From NCBI RefSeq assembly GCF_014648315.1, contig NZ_BMQW01000001.1, positions 372,001 through 436,000 on the forward strand: a DNA stretch of 64,000 bases, given 5' to 3'. Shown here piece after piece: positions 26,901 to 36,455 of the stretch. Position 1 is the stretch's first letter. The number at the start of each line of letters is the position of its first letter. Position numbers and translations under genes: made by a program. Source of the stretch: Shewanella ulleungensis (lineage in GTDB: Bacteria; Pseudomonadota; Gammaproteobacteria; Enterobacterales; Shewanellaceae). The notes under the pieces were generated by a model. That model was given only the letters and a program-made list of their open reading frames with translations, did not search any database and was not told the DNA's origin.

Positions 26901-29444
26901 TTACTGGTTAAACGTGTTGCCAGGGAACAGGTTTGTGCTCTCGCTTTCTAGGCGGGCAAAAATAGCCGCATCGCGTGCACCACTGCTACCAACACTGTTT
27001 ACAATGTCAAATGTGTAACCGCTGAAGCTATTGTTGCTCACGGTGACATTGCAGTTATTTTCATTGTCGGCATCTTTAATTGCGCCACTGCTTGAATCGC
27101 CAATTTTGATTGCTGCAGTTTCCTTAGAGTCTGCACCAGCAATTGAAAATGCATTGCCGTCAATTAGGGTGCCCATTTTTCCTTTAGATGAGCTACAAGT
27201 AAGCTTCACTAAGTCGTTTTGCAAACCTGAATCTTGAGTGGTGAAGCTGCTGTTTGTCAGGTTCATAAACCCGTAAGAACGGATCCAAGCTCCTTTGTTT
27301 TCGATTTGATCTTGAGATGTGATATTGGTGGTGTCGAATGTTAGGCCCGTTAATAGGATAGGCATTTCATCTTCGCCGACTTTTTGGATGTTGATTACGG
27401 CTTCTTTTGCATCATCAGTTGTTCCGCAAAGTGCAATAGCGTCGTTAGAGAAGATAATGTTAGAAATTTCAGCACCAGCAGCGCCATCAATGATGTCGAT
27501 ACAAGTACTACCAGAAATCGTAGCACCGTCTTGTCCAACTAACTTAATCGCTTTATCAATGGTGATCACACCAGATGAATAATCATAAGTCTCACCAGCA
27601 CCTAAGGTGATTGTTGTGCCAACTTCTGCTGCAGCAATCGCGGCATTCACCTCAGCGACAGTGAATGGCATTACCGTTTCTTCTGTTGCTGTGCTTTCTA
27701 AAATATTGTCAGACTCTGTTGTGTCACCAAAGACATCATAAAGTGCAGTTGAATTATCTTCTGTTACGCTGATTAAGGCACTGAAGTTTGTGAACGTGTT
27801 GTCTGTAAAAGTCGTCGCACAGTTTTTGTTTTCTTGGCCTAAGTTACTTGGCACACCTATGGTTGCAGCTTTGGTCATGCCTGATGCATTTAATTCTGCT
27901 AATGCAAATGTATTGCTAGAGAATATTGAGCCGCGTGGGTCAGTATTACTGCCGCCGCGCGCCGCTGAACTGCCACAGTTTAAATATAAAATGTTTTGAG
28001 CATCTGCTGATTTATTTGCAAAAGTGGTATTTGAAATATCCACTAAACCGCGCGAATATACCCAAGCATCACTTGATCCTGTCGGTTCTATAAACCCAGC
28101 ACCATCAAAATTAAGTTTGTCTAAGGTGACACCTAATTTATCTTTACCAACTTTACCGATGTTAATAATCGAGTTAGATGCACTACCAGAAGGGTCGCCA
28201 CAAACATCTACAGTGATGTTTTTGAATGAAATGTTTGATATTTCTGTACCAACAGCTGCATCCAACACATCTATACACGTAGAACCTGTGAATAGTGCGC
28301 CATCTTCGCCAACTAATTTAATGGCTTTATCAATGGTGATAGTACCTGCGGAGAAGTCATATTCGTCACCGGCACCCACCGTAATCGTGCTGCCTGCGGT
28401 TGCCGCTAAAATGGCAGCATTCAATTCAGCAATATTTTTAGGGTTGCTAACACCGGCATCAGGAGGCGTGGTAGTGTCATCAATATCATTAATTAAGGTA
28501 TTTTCTGTTTGAACAGTGTCACCAAATACATCATATAATGCTGTTGAAGCATCGCTTGTTTCGCTGATTAAATAAGTAAAGTTTTCAAAAGTATTATCGG
28601 TAAATGTGGTTGCACAGTTTTTATTATCTTGGCCTAAATTACTTGGCACACCAATGGTTGCCGCTTTAACTACACCGGCTGAATTTAATGCTGCTAAAGA
28701 GAATGTATTTCCCGTAAAGGTTGAGCCACGTGGGTCATCATTACTGCCACCACGAGAAGTAGAGCTGCCACAGTTTAAATATAAAATACTTTGAGCGTTT
28801 TCTGATTTGTTCGTGAACGTGCTGTCTGATAGATCAACTAAACCACGTGAATAAACCCATGCATCACTAGAACCGGTTGGTTCTGTAAATGATGAACCGT
28901 CAAATGTTAGGTTATCTAACAATACTGCTGTTTTGTCTTTACCGACTTTGCCAATATTGATAATTGAGTTTGAAGTACTTTCGCCACTTCCACAAGAATC
29001 CATAGTGATGTTTTCAAAGGCAATATTTGATATACGCACTTGATTACCGTCGTTTAACACTTCTACTGCTTCAGTGGGTATGTCAATGCAAACAGCGCCT
29101 GATAAGACGGCTTGCTCTGTGACTGTTTCGCCATCAGCTGAAATAATATTTCCTTCAGCATCTGCAGACAGTAGGGTAATCGCTTTGTTGAGAACAATTG
29201 TGCCGATATTTGAAAAGTCGCCAACAGTACTTAAACCAATAAAATCACCGGTCTGGGCACTATCGATTGCCGCAAGAAGTTCAGCTGTTGTGGTAACAAT
29301 AGTGCTGGCAACTTCTGGCGTTGGTTCTGGTGTTATTTCTGAACCAGTATCTGTTGTTGATGGTTCATCGTAAAAATCACAACCGCTTAAAGCACCAGCA
29401 GATAATGCAATGCATATTAAGCTAGCAAGTGTAGTTTTTTTCAT
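26901..29444 (-). CDS. Three-module repeat lipoprotein, probable beta-helix, unknown role in alginate use
   Basis: 847 residues; lipobox ALSGCD near residue 22, then an acidic linker (TDTGSEITPEPTPE). The rest is three copies of one module of about 256-283 residues, starting near residues 51, 334 and 592. Each begins with AEL/AEVNAAI plus a GTITIDKAIKLVG-like strand and contains SNISF..ITVDVCG, IINIGKVGKDK and, in modules 1 and 2, WVYSRGLVD, YLNCGSS and KAATIGVPSNLGQ. Modules 1 and 2 are much closer to each other than to module 3. The pattern of short strands suggests a right-handed parallel beta-helix like PL6, but the PL6 catalytic Lys/Arg segments are absent. I infer a binding, surface or diverged lyase-like protein. 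Gap to the porin gene is 83 bases. Confidence 0.7.
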   Translation of the reverse strand: MKKTTLASLICIALSAGALSGCDFYDEPSTTDTGSEITPEPTPEVASTIVTTTAELLAAIDSAQTGDFIGLSTVGDFSNIGTIVLNKAITLLSADAEGNIISADGETVTEQAVLSGAVCIDIPTEAVEVLNDGNQVRISNIAFENITMDSCGSGESTSNSIINIGKVGKDKTAVLLDNLTFDGSSFTEPTGSSDAWVYSRGLVDLSDSTFTNKSENAQSILYLNCGSSTSRGGSNDDPRGSTFTGNTFSLAALNSAGVVKAATIGVPSNLGQDNKNCATTFTDNTFENFTYLISETSDASTALYDVFGDTVQTENTLINDIDDTTTPPDAGVSNPKNIAELNAAILAATAGSTITVGAGDEYDFSAGTITIDKAIKLVGEDGALFTGSTCIDVLDAAVGTEISNISFKNITVDVCGDPSGSASNSIINIGKVGKDKLGVTLDKLNFDGAGFIEPTGSSDAWVYSRGLVDISNTTFANKSADAQNILYLNCGSSAARGGSNTDPRGSIFSSNTFALAELNASGMTKAATIGVPSNLGQENKNCATTFTDNTFTNFSALISVTEDNSTALYDVFGDTTESDNILESTATEETVMPFTVAEVNAAIAAAEVGTTITLGAGETYDYSSGVITIDKAIKLVGQDGATISGSTCIDIIDGAAGAEISNIIFSNDAIALCGTTDDAKEAVINIQKVGEDEMPILLTGLTFDTTNITSQDQIENKGAWIRSYGFMNLTNSSFTTQDSGLQNDLVKLTCSSSKGKMGTLIDGNAFSIAGADSKETAAIKIGDSSSGAIKDADNENNCNVTVSNNSFSGYTFDIVNSVGSSGARDAAIFARLESESTNLFPGNTFNQ

Positions 29445-29464
29445 AGTGACATCTCTCTTTTAAT

Positions 29465-29482
29465 AGCCCCATTTCTGGGGCT
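29465..29482 (-). terminator. Small hairpin between PL6 and repeat-lipoprotein genes
   Basis: Arms AGCCCC and GGGGCT with a six-base loop, no T run on the - strand. It more likely tunes or protects mRNA than ends it. Confidence 0.35.
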
Positions 29483-29513
29483 AAACTGTAAATATGGTCT
29501 TAAACTGATTGAA

Positions 29514-31073
29514 TTACTTTTGAATGCGGTAGGTTGCCCCGGTATCATTCACCGTTAGAACCGTTAATCCTCGGGCTCCACCAGAATAATTAGTGGCTTC
29601 GAGTAATCCATTTTCACCGCGAACCAATTCAGGTTTTACGTCGGTAATAATGCCAGGCGTAGTAGGAAGTGTGGTTTCAGCCACTTCGCCGTAATACAGT
29701 TCATTTTCGTAAGTTGGATTAACTAAAGGTGCGTTACCGTCGTCACCTTTAACTGCTAGGGTTTTCTTTAACTCGGCAAATGAAAGGTTGTTACGGAAAG
29801 TAATATCAGTACCGGCATAAACCGTTGATACTTTTGAGTTATCGTATTGGCTTACACTGTGCACTTTTGATGAATAAAGAATGTTTTGACGAGAGTCGAT
29901 AATCGAATTATTTTCAACTAATACCTTATAAGGTGTAGCTTGTTTATTAAGGCCTTTGCCCTTAACACCACCACCTAATTTTTCACCATTTTTAACGTCA
30001 GTAATGCCTGTGTTAACTGCGATACCACCGCGAACATTGCCTGTGCCCATTACACGTTCAATGTAATTGTTACGAATGACATGGCCTTCATCATAAAAAC
30101 GTATGCCACCGGTATAGCGCTTGGCATTACCAATAATCACGTTATTTTCAACCGTGTTATTTTTTCCGTGACGTAATGAAATCATTGAAGCAGAGTCAAC
30201 GATGGTATTGCCCCTTAGGACGTTTTCACCTGATTTAAAGGTGATCAATTCTGTCTCGCCATCACATTGGAGGAACAGATTGCCTTCTACGAGTGTTTTT
30301 GAAGGGTAAATAGAACTTTTTGAGTCACCAACACGAATCGCTTCCCAACTGTTTGAGTTGTAACGTTCGGCGGCTTTGAAATCGAATTCGTAATGCTGGT
30401 TACTTTTTTGATTAAAAAATAAATTGCCCTTAATGACATGGTTGTCTGGCGTTTTATCACCTTTAGCTTTTTGCACACCAATCAATGTCCCACGCTTGTG
30501 TTTACCTTCAAACGTATTGTTAATTAGTTGGTTATTTTTACCGTATAAAGAAACCCAAAGATATTTTGGGTATTCGTCGCGGTCGCCCATTGGCTCATAT
30601 TCATAACCGTCGTTAAAAAAATAGAACGTAGTATTGGTGACAAGGTTGTCGCTGCCACGAAATACAATACCGCCCATACGTTCAGCAGGACCACCTTCGG
30701 TAAACACCACACCATCTAAAATGATGTTATTTCCGCGTAAGTTGATTTGTACGGCACCAGTTAACCATGTTTTACCGGGTTCAGTGGCCTTAATGGTGAC
30801 GTTATTGGCGGTAATATCAATTTTTCCCAAGTTGGCAAATTTGCCAGGTGCGATGTCTAATGTGTCACCGTCTTTTAAGTTGAGCAGTTGGGTTTTTAGT
30901 ATTTGGGCATCTGCAGTAGTCAGTGTGTTACTGCTAACAAGCGGTTTAGAGTTGGTTTCTAATGCTGCGGTATTAACAACTGGATTGTTAGGTACCTCAT
31001 TTGACGTATCAGTCGAAACACAGCCGCCTAATAAGCTTAAGGCGATTGCTCCTGCTAATAATGTCTTTTTCAT
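29514..31073 (-). CDS. Alginate lyase lipoprotein, PL6 (chondroitinase B-like)
   Basis: Beta-helix lyase acting on alginate, lipid-anchored (lipobox LLGGCVS near residue 17). The 519-residue protein starts its fold with LKDGDTLDIAPGKF and runs through regular NNTVENN-like helix turns. The catalytic pair is visible as Lys280 in FKSGENVLRG and Arg301 in SLRHGKNN, with the 21-residue spacing of Lys250/Arg271 in chondroitinase B; the calcium-binding N-x-E region lies before it. The single beta-helix length suggests a one-domain PL6. It heads the - strand group with the repeat lipoprotein, porin and PL7/18-like lyase, and has an operator just upstream. Confidence 0.92.
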   Translation of the reverse strand: MKKTLLAGAIALSLLGGCVSTDTSNEVPNNPVVNTAALETNSKPLVSSNTLTTADAQILKTQLLNLKDGDTLDIAPGKFANLGKIDITANNVTIKATEPGKTWLTGAVQINLRGNNIILDGVVFTEGGPAERMGGIVFRGSDNLVTNTTFYFFNDGYEYEPMGDRDEYPKYLWVSLYGKNNQLINNTFEGKHKRGTLIGVQKAKGDKTPDNHVIKGNLFFNQKSNQHYEFDFKAAERYNSNSWEAIRVGDSKSSIYPSKTLVEGNLFLQCDGETELITFKSGENVLRGNTIVDSASMISLRHGKNNTVENNVIIGNAKRYTGGIRFYDEGHVIRNNYIERVMGTGNVRGGIAVNTGITDVKNGEKLGGGVKGKGLNKQATPYKVLVENNSIIDSRQNILYSSKVHSVSQYDNSKVSTVYAGTDITFRNNLSFAELKKTLAVKGDDGNAPLVNPTYENELYYGEVAETTLPTTPGIITDVKPELVRGENGLLEATNYSGGARGLTVLTVNDTGATYRIQK

Positions 31074-31083
31074 GTCTTACCCC

Positions 31084-31100
31084 TATTTGTATTATAATAA
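31084..31100. promoter_or_regulatory. FadR-type operator 4, PL6 leader
   Basis: On the - strand TTATTATAATACAAATA, ten bases before the PL6 start codon; one base off the TNGTNNNACNA core. Its closeness to the start suggests it lies in or just after the promoter. Confidence 0.5.
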
Positions 31101-31335
31101 GCTCTGAAATCATTCTCGCTTTTTGTTGAGTATATTTCTGTGATGAGAAACAAACTTTTACTTAATCGTAGTGATATATGTACCAAAAAGTAACAAAATT
31201 TACATAACAGTTTATAAATGTTCATTTAAATCATCTTTGCTGTTTGATTTTAAACCTGTATGCAATAACATTTACACGATACTTTGACCCTTGTCACAGA
31301 GATTGTTGTTTGAAAAACACAGCCTTTACCTTATC

Positions 31336-31353
31336 TTATTGTAATACTAATAA
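31336..31353. promoter_or_regulatory. FadR-type operator 5, PL7 lipoprotein promoter
   Basis: TTATTGTAATACTAATAA, nearly palindromic; core TTGTAATACTA fits TNGTNNNACNA. It directly abuts the ribosome binding site AAGGAGG of the lyase gene. Confidence 0.6.
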
Positions 31354-31362
31354 GGAGGATTT

Positions 31363-32325
31363 ATGAGTGCATTAAAAAGAAAGGTGCTAGTGTTTTCTGC
31401 ATTGCTGGCTTTGTCTGCATGCGGTGGTTCAAGTTCCAACGAGCAAGATGTGGTTGGAACACTACCTATTAATGGAGGGGGAGATCTTATTGATGACTGC
31501 GTCGAGTGTGGTTGGAATATCAATCAATGGAAATTAACATTACCTGTAAGCCAGGATGATTATTATGGTACGGGTGGAAGCAGCGCTGCTGAATTGATCC
31601 CAGCAGATTGCTCTAGTAAAGAGAAACTCTCAAATGAGACTTCGCTTGAGTATTTCTGGCGGGAAACGTCACCTGATGTATTAAGTTTTAAAGTGAATTT
31701 AGATGAAATAGGTGCGACGACGACTAACTCGAGTTATGTTCGGTCTGAATTGCGCGAGTTATATCATTTTGAAACTGAAAATCGTTGCAGTTCAAGTAAT
31801 CAAAATTGGTTCATCACTGGCGAGCACAAACTCGAATCAACCCTAATAATTGAACAATATCCTACCATTACGGGACTGGCGCCTAAGGTTGTACTTGGTC
31901 AAGTTCATGGTTATGAGATAAAGCAGGCGTTAGTGAAACTGTTATGGGAAGGTGACGATAAACCGGTAAGAGTCATTTTGAATGATTCATTTGCGGGCAA
32001 TAATCAAACATGTGATGATTGTCAGCCATTTAGCATTGATTTGGGCGTAGCAAAAGCATATCAGCAATGGCAATACACGATCAGCGTAGACTTACAAGGT
32101 ATTGAATTACAAACAACGATTGATAGCGAAGTTACAATTAAAACGCTTAAATGGGGAGAGCCAGTTTTAGCTAACGATGGTCACTATTATACGTTGTCAA
32201 AAAACTGGTTGAATGCGAGCTATTATTTTAAGGCTGGGATATACCCACAAATTAATGTGAACACTGCATATGATAACCAGGTATTTGAAGTGGGCTTCAG
32301 TAAGATTCTCGTAACACATCAATAA
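31363..32325 (+). CDS. Alginate lyase lipoprotein, PL7
   Basis: Lipid-anchored endo-lyase; lipobox LSACGG near residue 20, followed by a Ser-rich linker. The 320-residue protein shows the PL7 motifs: NQWKLTLPVS at the domain start, YVRSELRELY, VVLGQVHGYE (catalytic His) and SYYFKAGIYPQIN (catalytic Tyr). The QVH form is usually linked with mannuronate-rich alginate, complementing the QIH enzyme at 19764. Several cysteines (CVECGW, CDDC) may form disulfides. Strong AAGGAGG lies just before the start. It is a single-gene unit, divergent from PL6. Confidence 0.92.
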   Translation: MSALKRKVLVFSALLALSACGGSSSNEQDVVGTLPINGGGDLIDDCVECGWNINQWKLTLPVSQDDYYGTGGSSAAELIPADCSSKEKLSNETSLEYFWRETSPDVLSFKVNLDEIGATTTNSSYVRSELRELYHFETENRCSSSNQNWFITGEHKLESTLIIEQYPTITGLAPKVVLGQVHGYEIKQALVKLLWEGDDKPVRVILNDSFAGNNQTCDDCQPFSIDLGVAKAYQQWQYTISVDLQGIELQTTIDSEVTIKTLKWGEPVLANDGHYYTLSKNWLNASYYFKAGIYPQINVNTAYDNQVFEVGFSKILVTHQ

Positions 32326-32381
32326 ACTAGGGGCAGTGTGCCAATTTAACCTGTCGCGTATGCCCTTGTTTTATCGTTTCG

Positions 32382-33095
32382 CTATTGACTCATTTTGTAC
32401 AGTTGCCCAAAGCGCATTTTATTATGGGGTTGTAATTTTTTTTGTTGTGCTAAAAAAAGCTCAGCAGTAGAAACCGCATCAGCTAATGCATTGTGGCTAT
32501 TATATTCTGGTAAGTTATAACGTTCTCTTGTGGTTGCAAGTGTCAAATCTATGTCAGGATTATTAACTGACATTGCCATGTGTTTTTCGATACTGAGCGT
32601 GTCGATCCATAACAATGGTAGGGCAGTTAACTGAAAATTACGTTTCATGTATTTTTGTAGAAATTGCGCTTCGACGATACAACCGTGTGCAACAAGAATT
32701 TTTCCTTTTGATGCATTAAACAGTGCTTTAATGGCATCATGAATCGATTCACCTTCATTGAGCATTTGTGGCGTAATATGATTGATAACTGCAGTAACAG
32801 GTTTAATTTGCGACTTTGAATTAATATAGTGATGTTTACAAGATGCCAGATCGATTTGTGAATTAATAATCTCAACCCAACCAATCGATAAAATTAAATC
32901 ATTTTCAACATCTAAGCCTGTTGTTTCAAAATCGAGCACTAAATAATCAAACGACTCAGCAGTATCGATAAGGGCAGGTACTGTTTGCAGTAAATTATCG
33001 CTAATAAATTCTGGTACATTTTTATCTGCTAAAAACTGCTCACGCTCACGCATTATTCTCATTAAGGGGTGAAAGTAATGAATAAATGACTTCAT
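32382..33095 (-). CDS. 3'-5' exonuclease, DnaQ-like DEDDh
   Basis: Predicted nuclease of the DnaQ/epsilon superfamily. The 237-residue protein carries exonuclease motif I as LVLDFETTGLD (Asp, Glu), a motif II region in LVAHGCIVEAQFL where a Glu takes the usual Asp place, and motif III as HNALADAVSTAEL (DEDDh). Its ATG overlaps the stop of the CBS/nucleotidyltransferase gene by one base (TAATG), a coupled pair seen in other gammaproteobacteria, often near acetate permease genes. Not part of the alginate pathway as far as the sequence shows. Confidence 0.85.
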   Translation of the reverse strand: MKSFIHYFHPLMRIMREREQFLADKNVPEFISDNLLQTVPALIDTAESFDYLVLDFETTGLDVENDLILSIGWVEIINSQIDLASCKHHYINSKSQIKPVTAVINHITPQMLNEGESIHDAIKALFNASKGKILVAHGCIVEAQFLQKYMKRNFQLTALPLLWIDTLSIEKHMAMSVNNPDIDLTLATTRERYNLPEYNSHNALADAVSTAELFLAQQKKLQPHNKMRFGQLYKMSQ

Positions 33096-34960
33096 TAACG
33101 ACTCCCAAACCTGACTTTTGCTGCTTCTTGTAAGTCAGCGATAATTCTAAATGCATCTTTTAAATGTTTGCGTTCAAAGCTTCCAAAATGATCTGGGTTA
33201 ATATTGTTATTAGGCTCTTCACCTTGTTTTAATGCGACTAATTGGTGATTAAATCTAAAAGATAATATGAATTTATAAGCGCCCAATATATTTTTAAATG
33301 AATCATCACTGAGCACACCTTTTTCATTAGCAGCTTTAAAACGCTCATCTGTGGCAGATAAGTCACACTCAACTGCGAGGCCATAGATACGGGCAAGATC
33401 AATAATTAAGTTAATGGCGTATTTTTTAACGTCGAGCGTTTTTTTATTTTCACCTGACTTTTCTAGCACTAGTTTATTAAAAATTCCTAATGGCGGATTA
33501 GTGTTAACAGCATCTTTGACTAAGCTACTTAAAAATTCGCGGTTATTTTTAATGTTACTGTGAAGTTCATTCCGTAACTCTGTTTCGTAATCAGCATTGC
33601 CATAGATAGTACGTATTTCAAGAAAGACACTGATATTGAGTAAACATTCATATTCAGGGTTAGCGACCCATTTTTTGTAATAGGCTTTCCATATTGACAC
33701 TGTTTGGCACCATTTAGGTGTCGAAGCCATATAGTTTCCTGAACACAATGAGTAATGACAACGGTCTAAACCATGAGTGACGAGATTGGCTAAATGTTTA
33801 AAGTAGATTTTATCGTTGTCTGTTGCACTGTCTGCTAACACTATTGCGTTATCTTGATCAGACAGCATATGTACTTCATTTCGGGCATGTGAGCCAGCAA
33901 CTATCCATGAAAATTCACAAGGTGGTGGGCCTAACTTGTCGATAGCAATTTGAATTAAGCGACGATTATAAGCATCCATAATCATGGTCATGACTTTGCC
34001 AATGGTTTCAGGGGCGACTTTTCCCTCAACCAGGGCTTCAAATATAGCTTGGCGTTCAGGTGTGAAGCTTGCTAATACCGAAGTGCTTCCAGCATATTTG
34101 ATTTTATCAATTAAGAATATTGCCTGCATACGGTGATTTTGGACCAGGTGTGTAGTAGTTAATAAGCCTATGACTTTATTATCTTTCACAACAGGTAAGT
34201 TACGAATATTGTACTGCATCATCAATGATGCTGCATGCAAAACCAAATCGTCTGGTTTGATAATGTGGGGTGACGCTGTCATCACATCTTCAATGGGCTG
34301 GTCAACAGATACACCATCTGCAATCACGCGCTTAGTCATATCGCGGTCTGTAATTAAGCCGACGATGTTGTTGTCTTTATAAATCACCGCACAAGATGTT
34401 CGTAGCACATTACGCATTTCGTGAGCTACTTTACGAATACTCATATCTGCGGTGACTATCGCGATTCGACCTGTAGCAATATCGCCGACACGACGTAAAA
34501 ATAAGCCTTTTTCTTTGTTTGACCACACAACATCTAAAGCTGATTTCAGCCTTACTTGAGCTTGTGAGGCAAAATGCTCTGCTACATGTGGAGAATGTTT
34601 AAATAAGGTTTGCAATGCTGAATGAGGAATTAAGTAGAGCAGGGTATTTTCAATTGCAGTAGCGTAATAACCTTCGTTATCATTGACATCAGAATTTAGA
34701 AATGTGAAGCCAAAAAGGTCTTCTGGACCTAATCTAGCTCTAAGTACACCATCTGTTTTGCGTTGTTCCATCGAGCCTGTTCGAACGATATACAGTGATT
34801 TTTCTTTGTCATCTTCATCAAGGTCTACTTTTTCGCCTTTGCCCAAGTAGCTTATTTTAACATGAGCACATAATTCTCTTAATTCGGCTTTATCAATTTT
34901 GTCGAAAGGGTCTATCTGACTGATAAAAGTCATAATATTCGGCAGTAAAGATTGTGGCAT
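33095..34960 (-). CDS. Cyclic-nucleotide-binding / CBS / DUF294 nucleotidyltransferase protein
   Basis: Cytosolic signalling protein of 621 residues. In order: a cNMP-binding domain (about 15-130, GEKVDLDEDDKEKSLYIVRTGSM), two CBS domains (about 160-290, each ending like GLITDRDMTKR and GLLTTTHLV), a DUF294 nucleotidyltransferase core (about 310-450) with the motif GSHARNEVHMLSDQDNAIV, and a helical C-terminal DUF294_C part. The target it modifies is not known. The start ATG follows AGAGG by nine bases. Coupled to the exonuclease gene downstream. Confidence 0.88.
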   Translation of the reverse strand: MPQSLLPNIMTFISQIDPFDKIDKAELRELCAHVKISYLGKGEKVDLDEDDKEKSLYIVRTGSMEQRKTDGVLRARLGPEDLFGFTFLNSDVNDNEGYYATAIENTLLYLIPHSALQTLFKHSPHVAEHFASQAQVRLKSALDVVWSNKEKGLFLRRVGDIATGRIAIVTADMSIRKVAHEMRNVLRTSCAVIYKDNNIVGLITDRDMTKRVIADGVSVDQPIEDVMTASPHIIKPDDLVLHAASLMMQYNIRNLPVVKDNKVIGLLTTTHLVQNHRMQAIFLIDKIKYAGSTSVLASFTPERQAIFEALVEGKVAPETIGKVMTMIMDAYNRRLIQIAIDKLGPPPCEFSWIVAGSHARNEVHMLSDQDNAIVLADSATDNDKIYFKHLANLVTHGLDRCHYSLCSGNYMASTPKWCQTVSIWKAYYKKWVANPEYECLLNISVFLEIRTIYGNADYETELRNELHSNIKNNREFLSSLVKDAVNTNPPLGIFNKLVLEKSGENKKTLDVKKYAINLIIDLARIYGLAVECDLSATDERFKAANEKGVLSDDSFKNILGAYKFILSFRFNHQLVALKQGEEPNNNINPDHFGSFERKHLKDAFRIIADLQEAAKVRFGSR

Positions 34961-35146
34961 GATAAAGACCTCTAACGCGCTATTTTATTTATAAACATTC
35001 ACCAGTCATGATAAAAGCTGATGTAAAAATCAGTAATTATGACAGTTTGAGTCTATTAAGAAAGAGTATTGGTTTGCGCGCATGACTCCAACACTGCTGG
35101 AATTAGGTTTTGTATTAGGCTACGTGATTTTAGGTTATATACTAAT

Positions 35147-35189
35147 CAATAACACACATCGATATATAATCGGCCGATGTGAGTTATTG
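35147..35189 (-). terminator. Hairpin after the GntR regulator gene
   Basis: Arms CAATAACACACATCG and CGATGTGAGTTATTG with a single A-A mismatch. No long T run, so terminator strength is uncertain. Confidence 0.45.
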
Positions 35190-35222
35190 ATTTAATAATA
35201 CGATAGCTAAATACACAGTTAA

Positions 35223-35936
35223 CTAAACAGGATATTTGTCTTTAACTGTTAGTAAATGAGCGGCCGATGCTGCGCGAGCTTTGTCACTGTTACCTGCCAT
35301 AATGGCACTGTATATTTTTCTGTGTTCTTCAATACAAGTGCTACCATCTTCAGAAGTATGATGGATAAAGTTTGCAAACATAGTCGTTAAAATATTGCCA
35401 AATGGCAGATAAAATACATTACCCGTAGCGTTAAAGATTAAGCTATGAAATTGAGTGTCAACTGTGGTCCATTGTTCTTGGTCAAATACATCAGCTTTAG
35501 CTATATCGCACATTTTATCGAATATTTCTGATAGCTTCATGCGTTGTTCAATGGTGGCATGGCGAGCGGCAAGGGCGCATGCTTCAGGCTCAATTGCTCC
35601 GCGTAATCCAAGAAATTGAGAACAGAATTCGTCATTATCAGAAATGCCGTCCATCCACTCAATTAATTGAGAGTCTAAGAAGTTCCAGTAAGCTCGTTCA
35701 ACCACTTTTGTGCCAACTTTAGGTCTAGACTTAAGTAAACCCTTTGAAGTCAGAAGTTTAACTGCTTCCCTCAATGCGGTTCGGCTTACACCAAATTGTT
35801 CGCAGAGATCTAATTCGCTGGGTATTACCGAATTTTGAGCGAGCTCTCCAGACAATATCTTTCTCGCTATTTCGCGAGCGACTTGTACATGCAAACTGCG
35901 CTTTGAGCCAGCAATTGAATCAAAATCACCGATCAT
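35223..35936 (-). CDS. GntR-family regulator, FadR subfamily, probable alginate regulator
   Basis: DNA-binding regulator of about 237 residues: N-terminal winged helix (SRTALREAVKLLTSKGLLKSRP, residues about 15-80) and a C-terminal all-helical FCD ligand domain (about 100-230, metal-binding His in HSLIFNATGN and later HH/H positions). FadR-subfamily proteins bind TNGTNNNACNA, exactly the type of site found upstream of five alginate units here, so it is the best candidate for the local regulator, perhaps answering KDG or a related uronate. Start ATG 35936 is preferred because GAG lies six bases before it; ATG 35942 is possible. A one-mismatch site at 35968 suggests self-control. Confidence 0.82.
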   Translation of the reverse strand: MIGDFDSIAGSKRSLHVQVAREIARKILSGELAQNSVIPSELDLCEQFGVSRTALREAVKLLTSKGLLKSRPKVGTKVVERAYWNFLDSQLIEWMDGISDNDEFCSQFLGLRGAIEPEACALAARHATIEQRMKLSEIFDKMCDIAKADVFDQEQWTTVDTQFHSLIFNATGNVFYLPFGNILTTMFANFIHHTSEDGSTCIEEHRKIYSAIMAGNSDKARAASAAHLLTVKDKYPV

Positions 35937-35967
35937 AATCATCTCTACTTGTTGATATATACTATTT

Positions 35968-35978
35968 AAGTACAACTA
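35968..35978. promoter_or_regulatory. Weak FadR-type site upstream of the GntR gene
   Basis: AAGTACAACTA differs from TNGTNNNACNA at one position on either strand and is 32 bases before the regulator start. Confidence 0.35.
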
Positions 35979-36277
35979 TACACCTAAAAAATCACTATAC
36001 AAACGAGCAATCTTTTAAATGTGACATATGTACTTTGCGTTTAATTTTGTTGTTCAAATTTGTCGACGTATTATTGAGCTGACTTATCACTGCTACCGAT
36101 TGTTATTGTCTCACATCAAGTCTGGCTATAGGTTTAAGCACACTGTAAATCGCTGCAAAAATCATTAAAATGAATACACTTTTTGATGTCTGTTAAAGTT
36201 GATGTTGTTTTAATTGCATCTAAATTTGGTAGTAAACTAAAATAGATCTGTTAATTTTTGCTGATTAGATTAATGTA

Positions 36278-36292
36278 ATTGTATTACTTAAT
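36278..36292. promoter_or_regulatory. Weak FadR-type site upstream of the MATE gene
   Basis: ATTGTATTACTTAAT, one mismatch to the consensus. It lies in the roughly 500-base gap between the divergent regulator and MATE genes, in which I see nothing else definite. Confidence 0.3.
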
Positions 36293-36455
36293 GCTCAATG
36301 TTGTTAACCGTCAGTAGTTGACTAACTCAAGCAACAATCACAATGACAGATTATAGTCAGTTCATCAATACTGGGATAACTTATTATGGTCTTCATTTGT
36401 AATTGATTTGCAACATAATTTTAATTGCTTAGACTTTTTTGCTCAAGGACGTACT

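Noticed and set aside
27031..29373. Several long frames on the + strand opposite the repeat lipoprotein
   Set aside because: They mirror the repeated modules of the - strand gene and have no ribosome binding sites or family features.
26901..29444. CRISPR-like or tandem DNA repeat
   Set aside because: The repetition is of protein modules of about 260 residues that have diverged, not short identical repeats with spacers. No CRISPR array was seen in the window.
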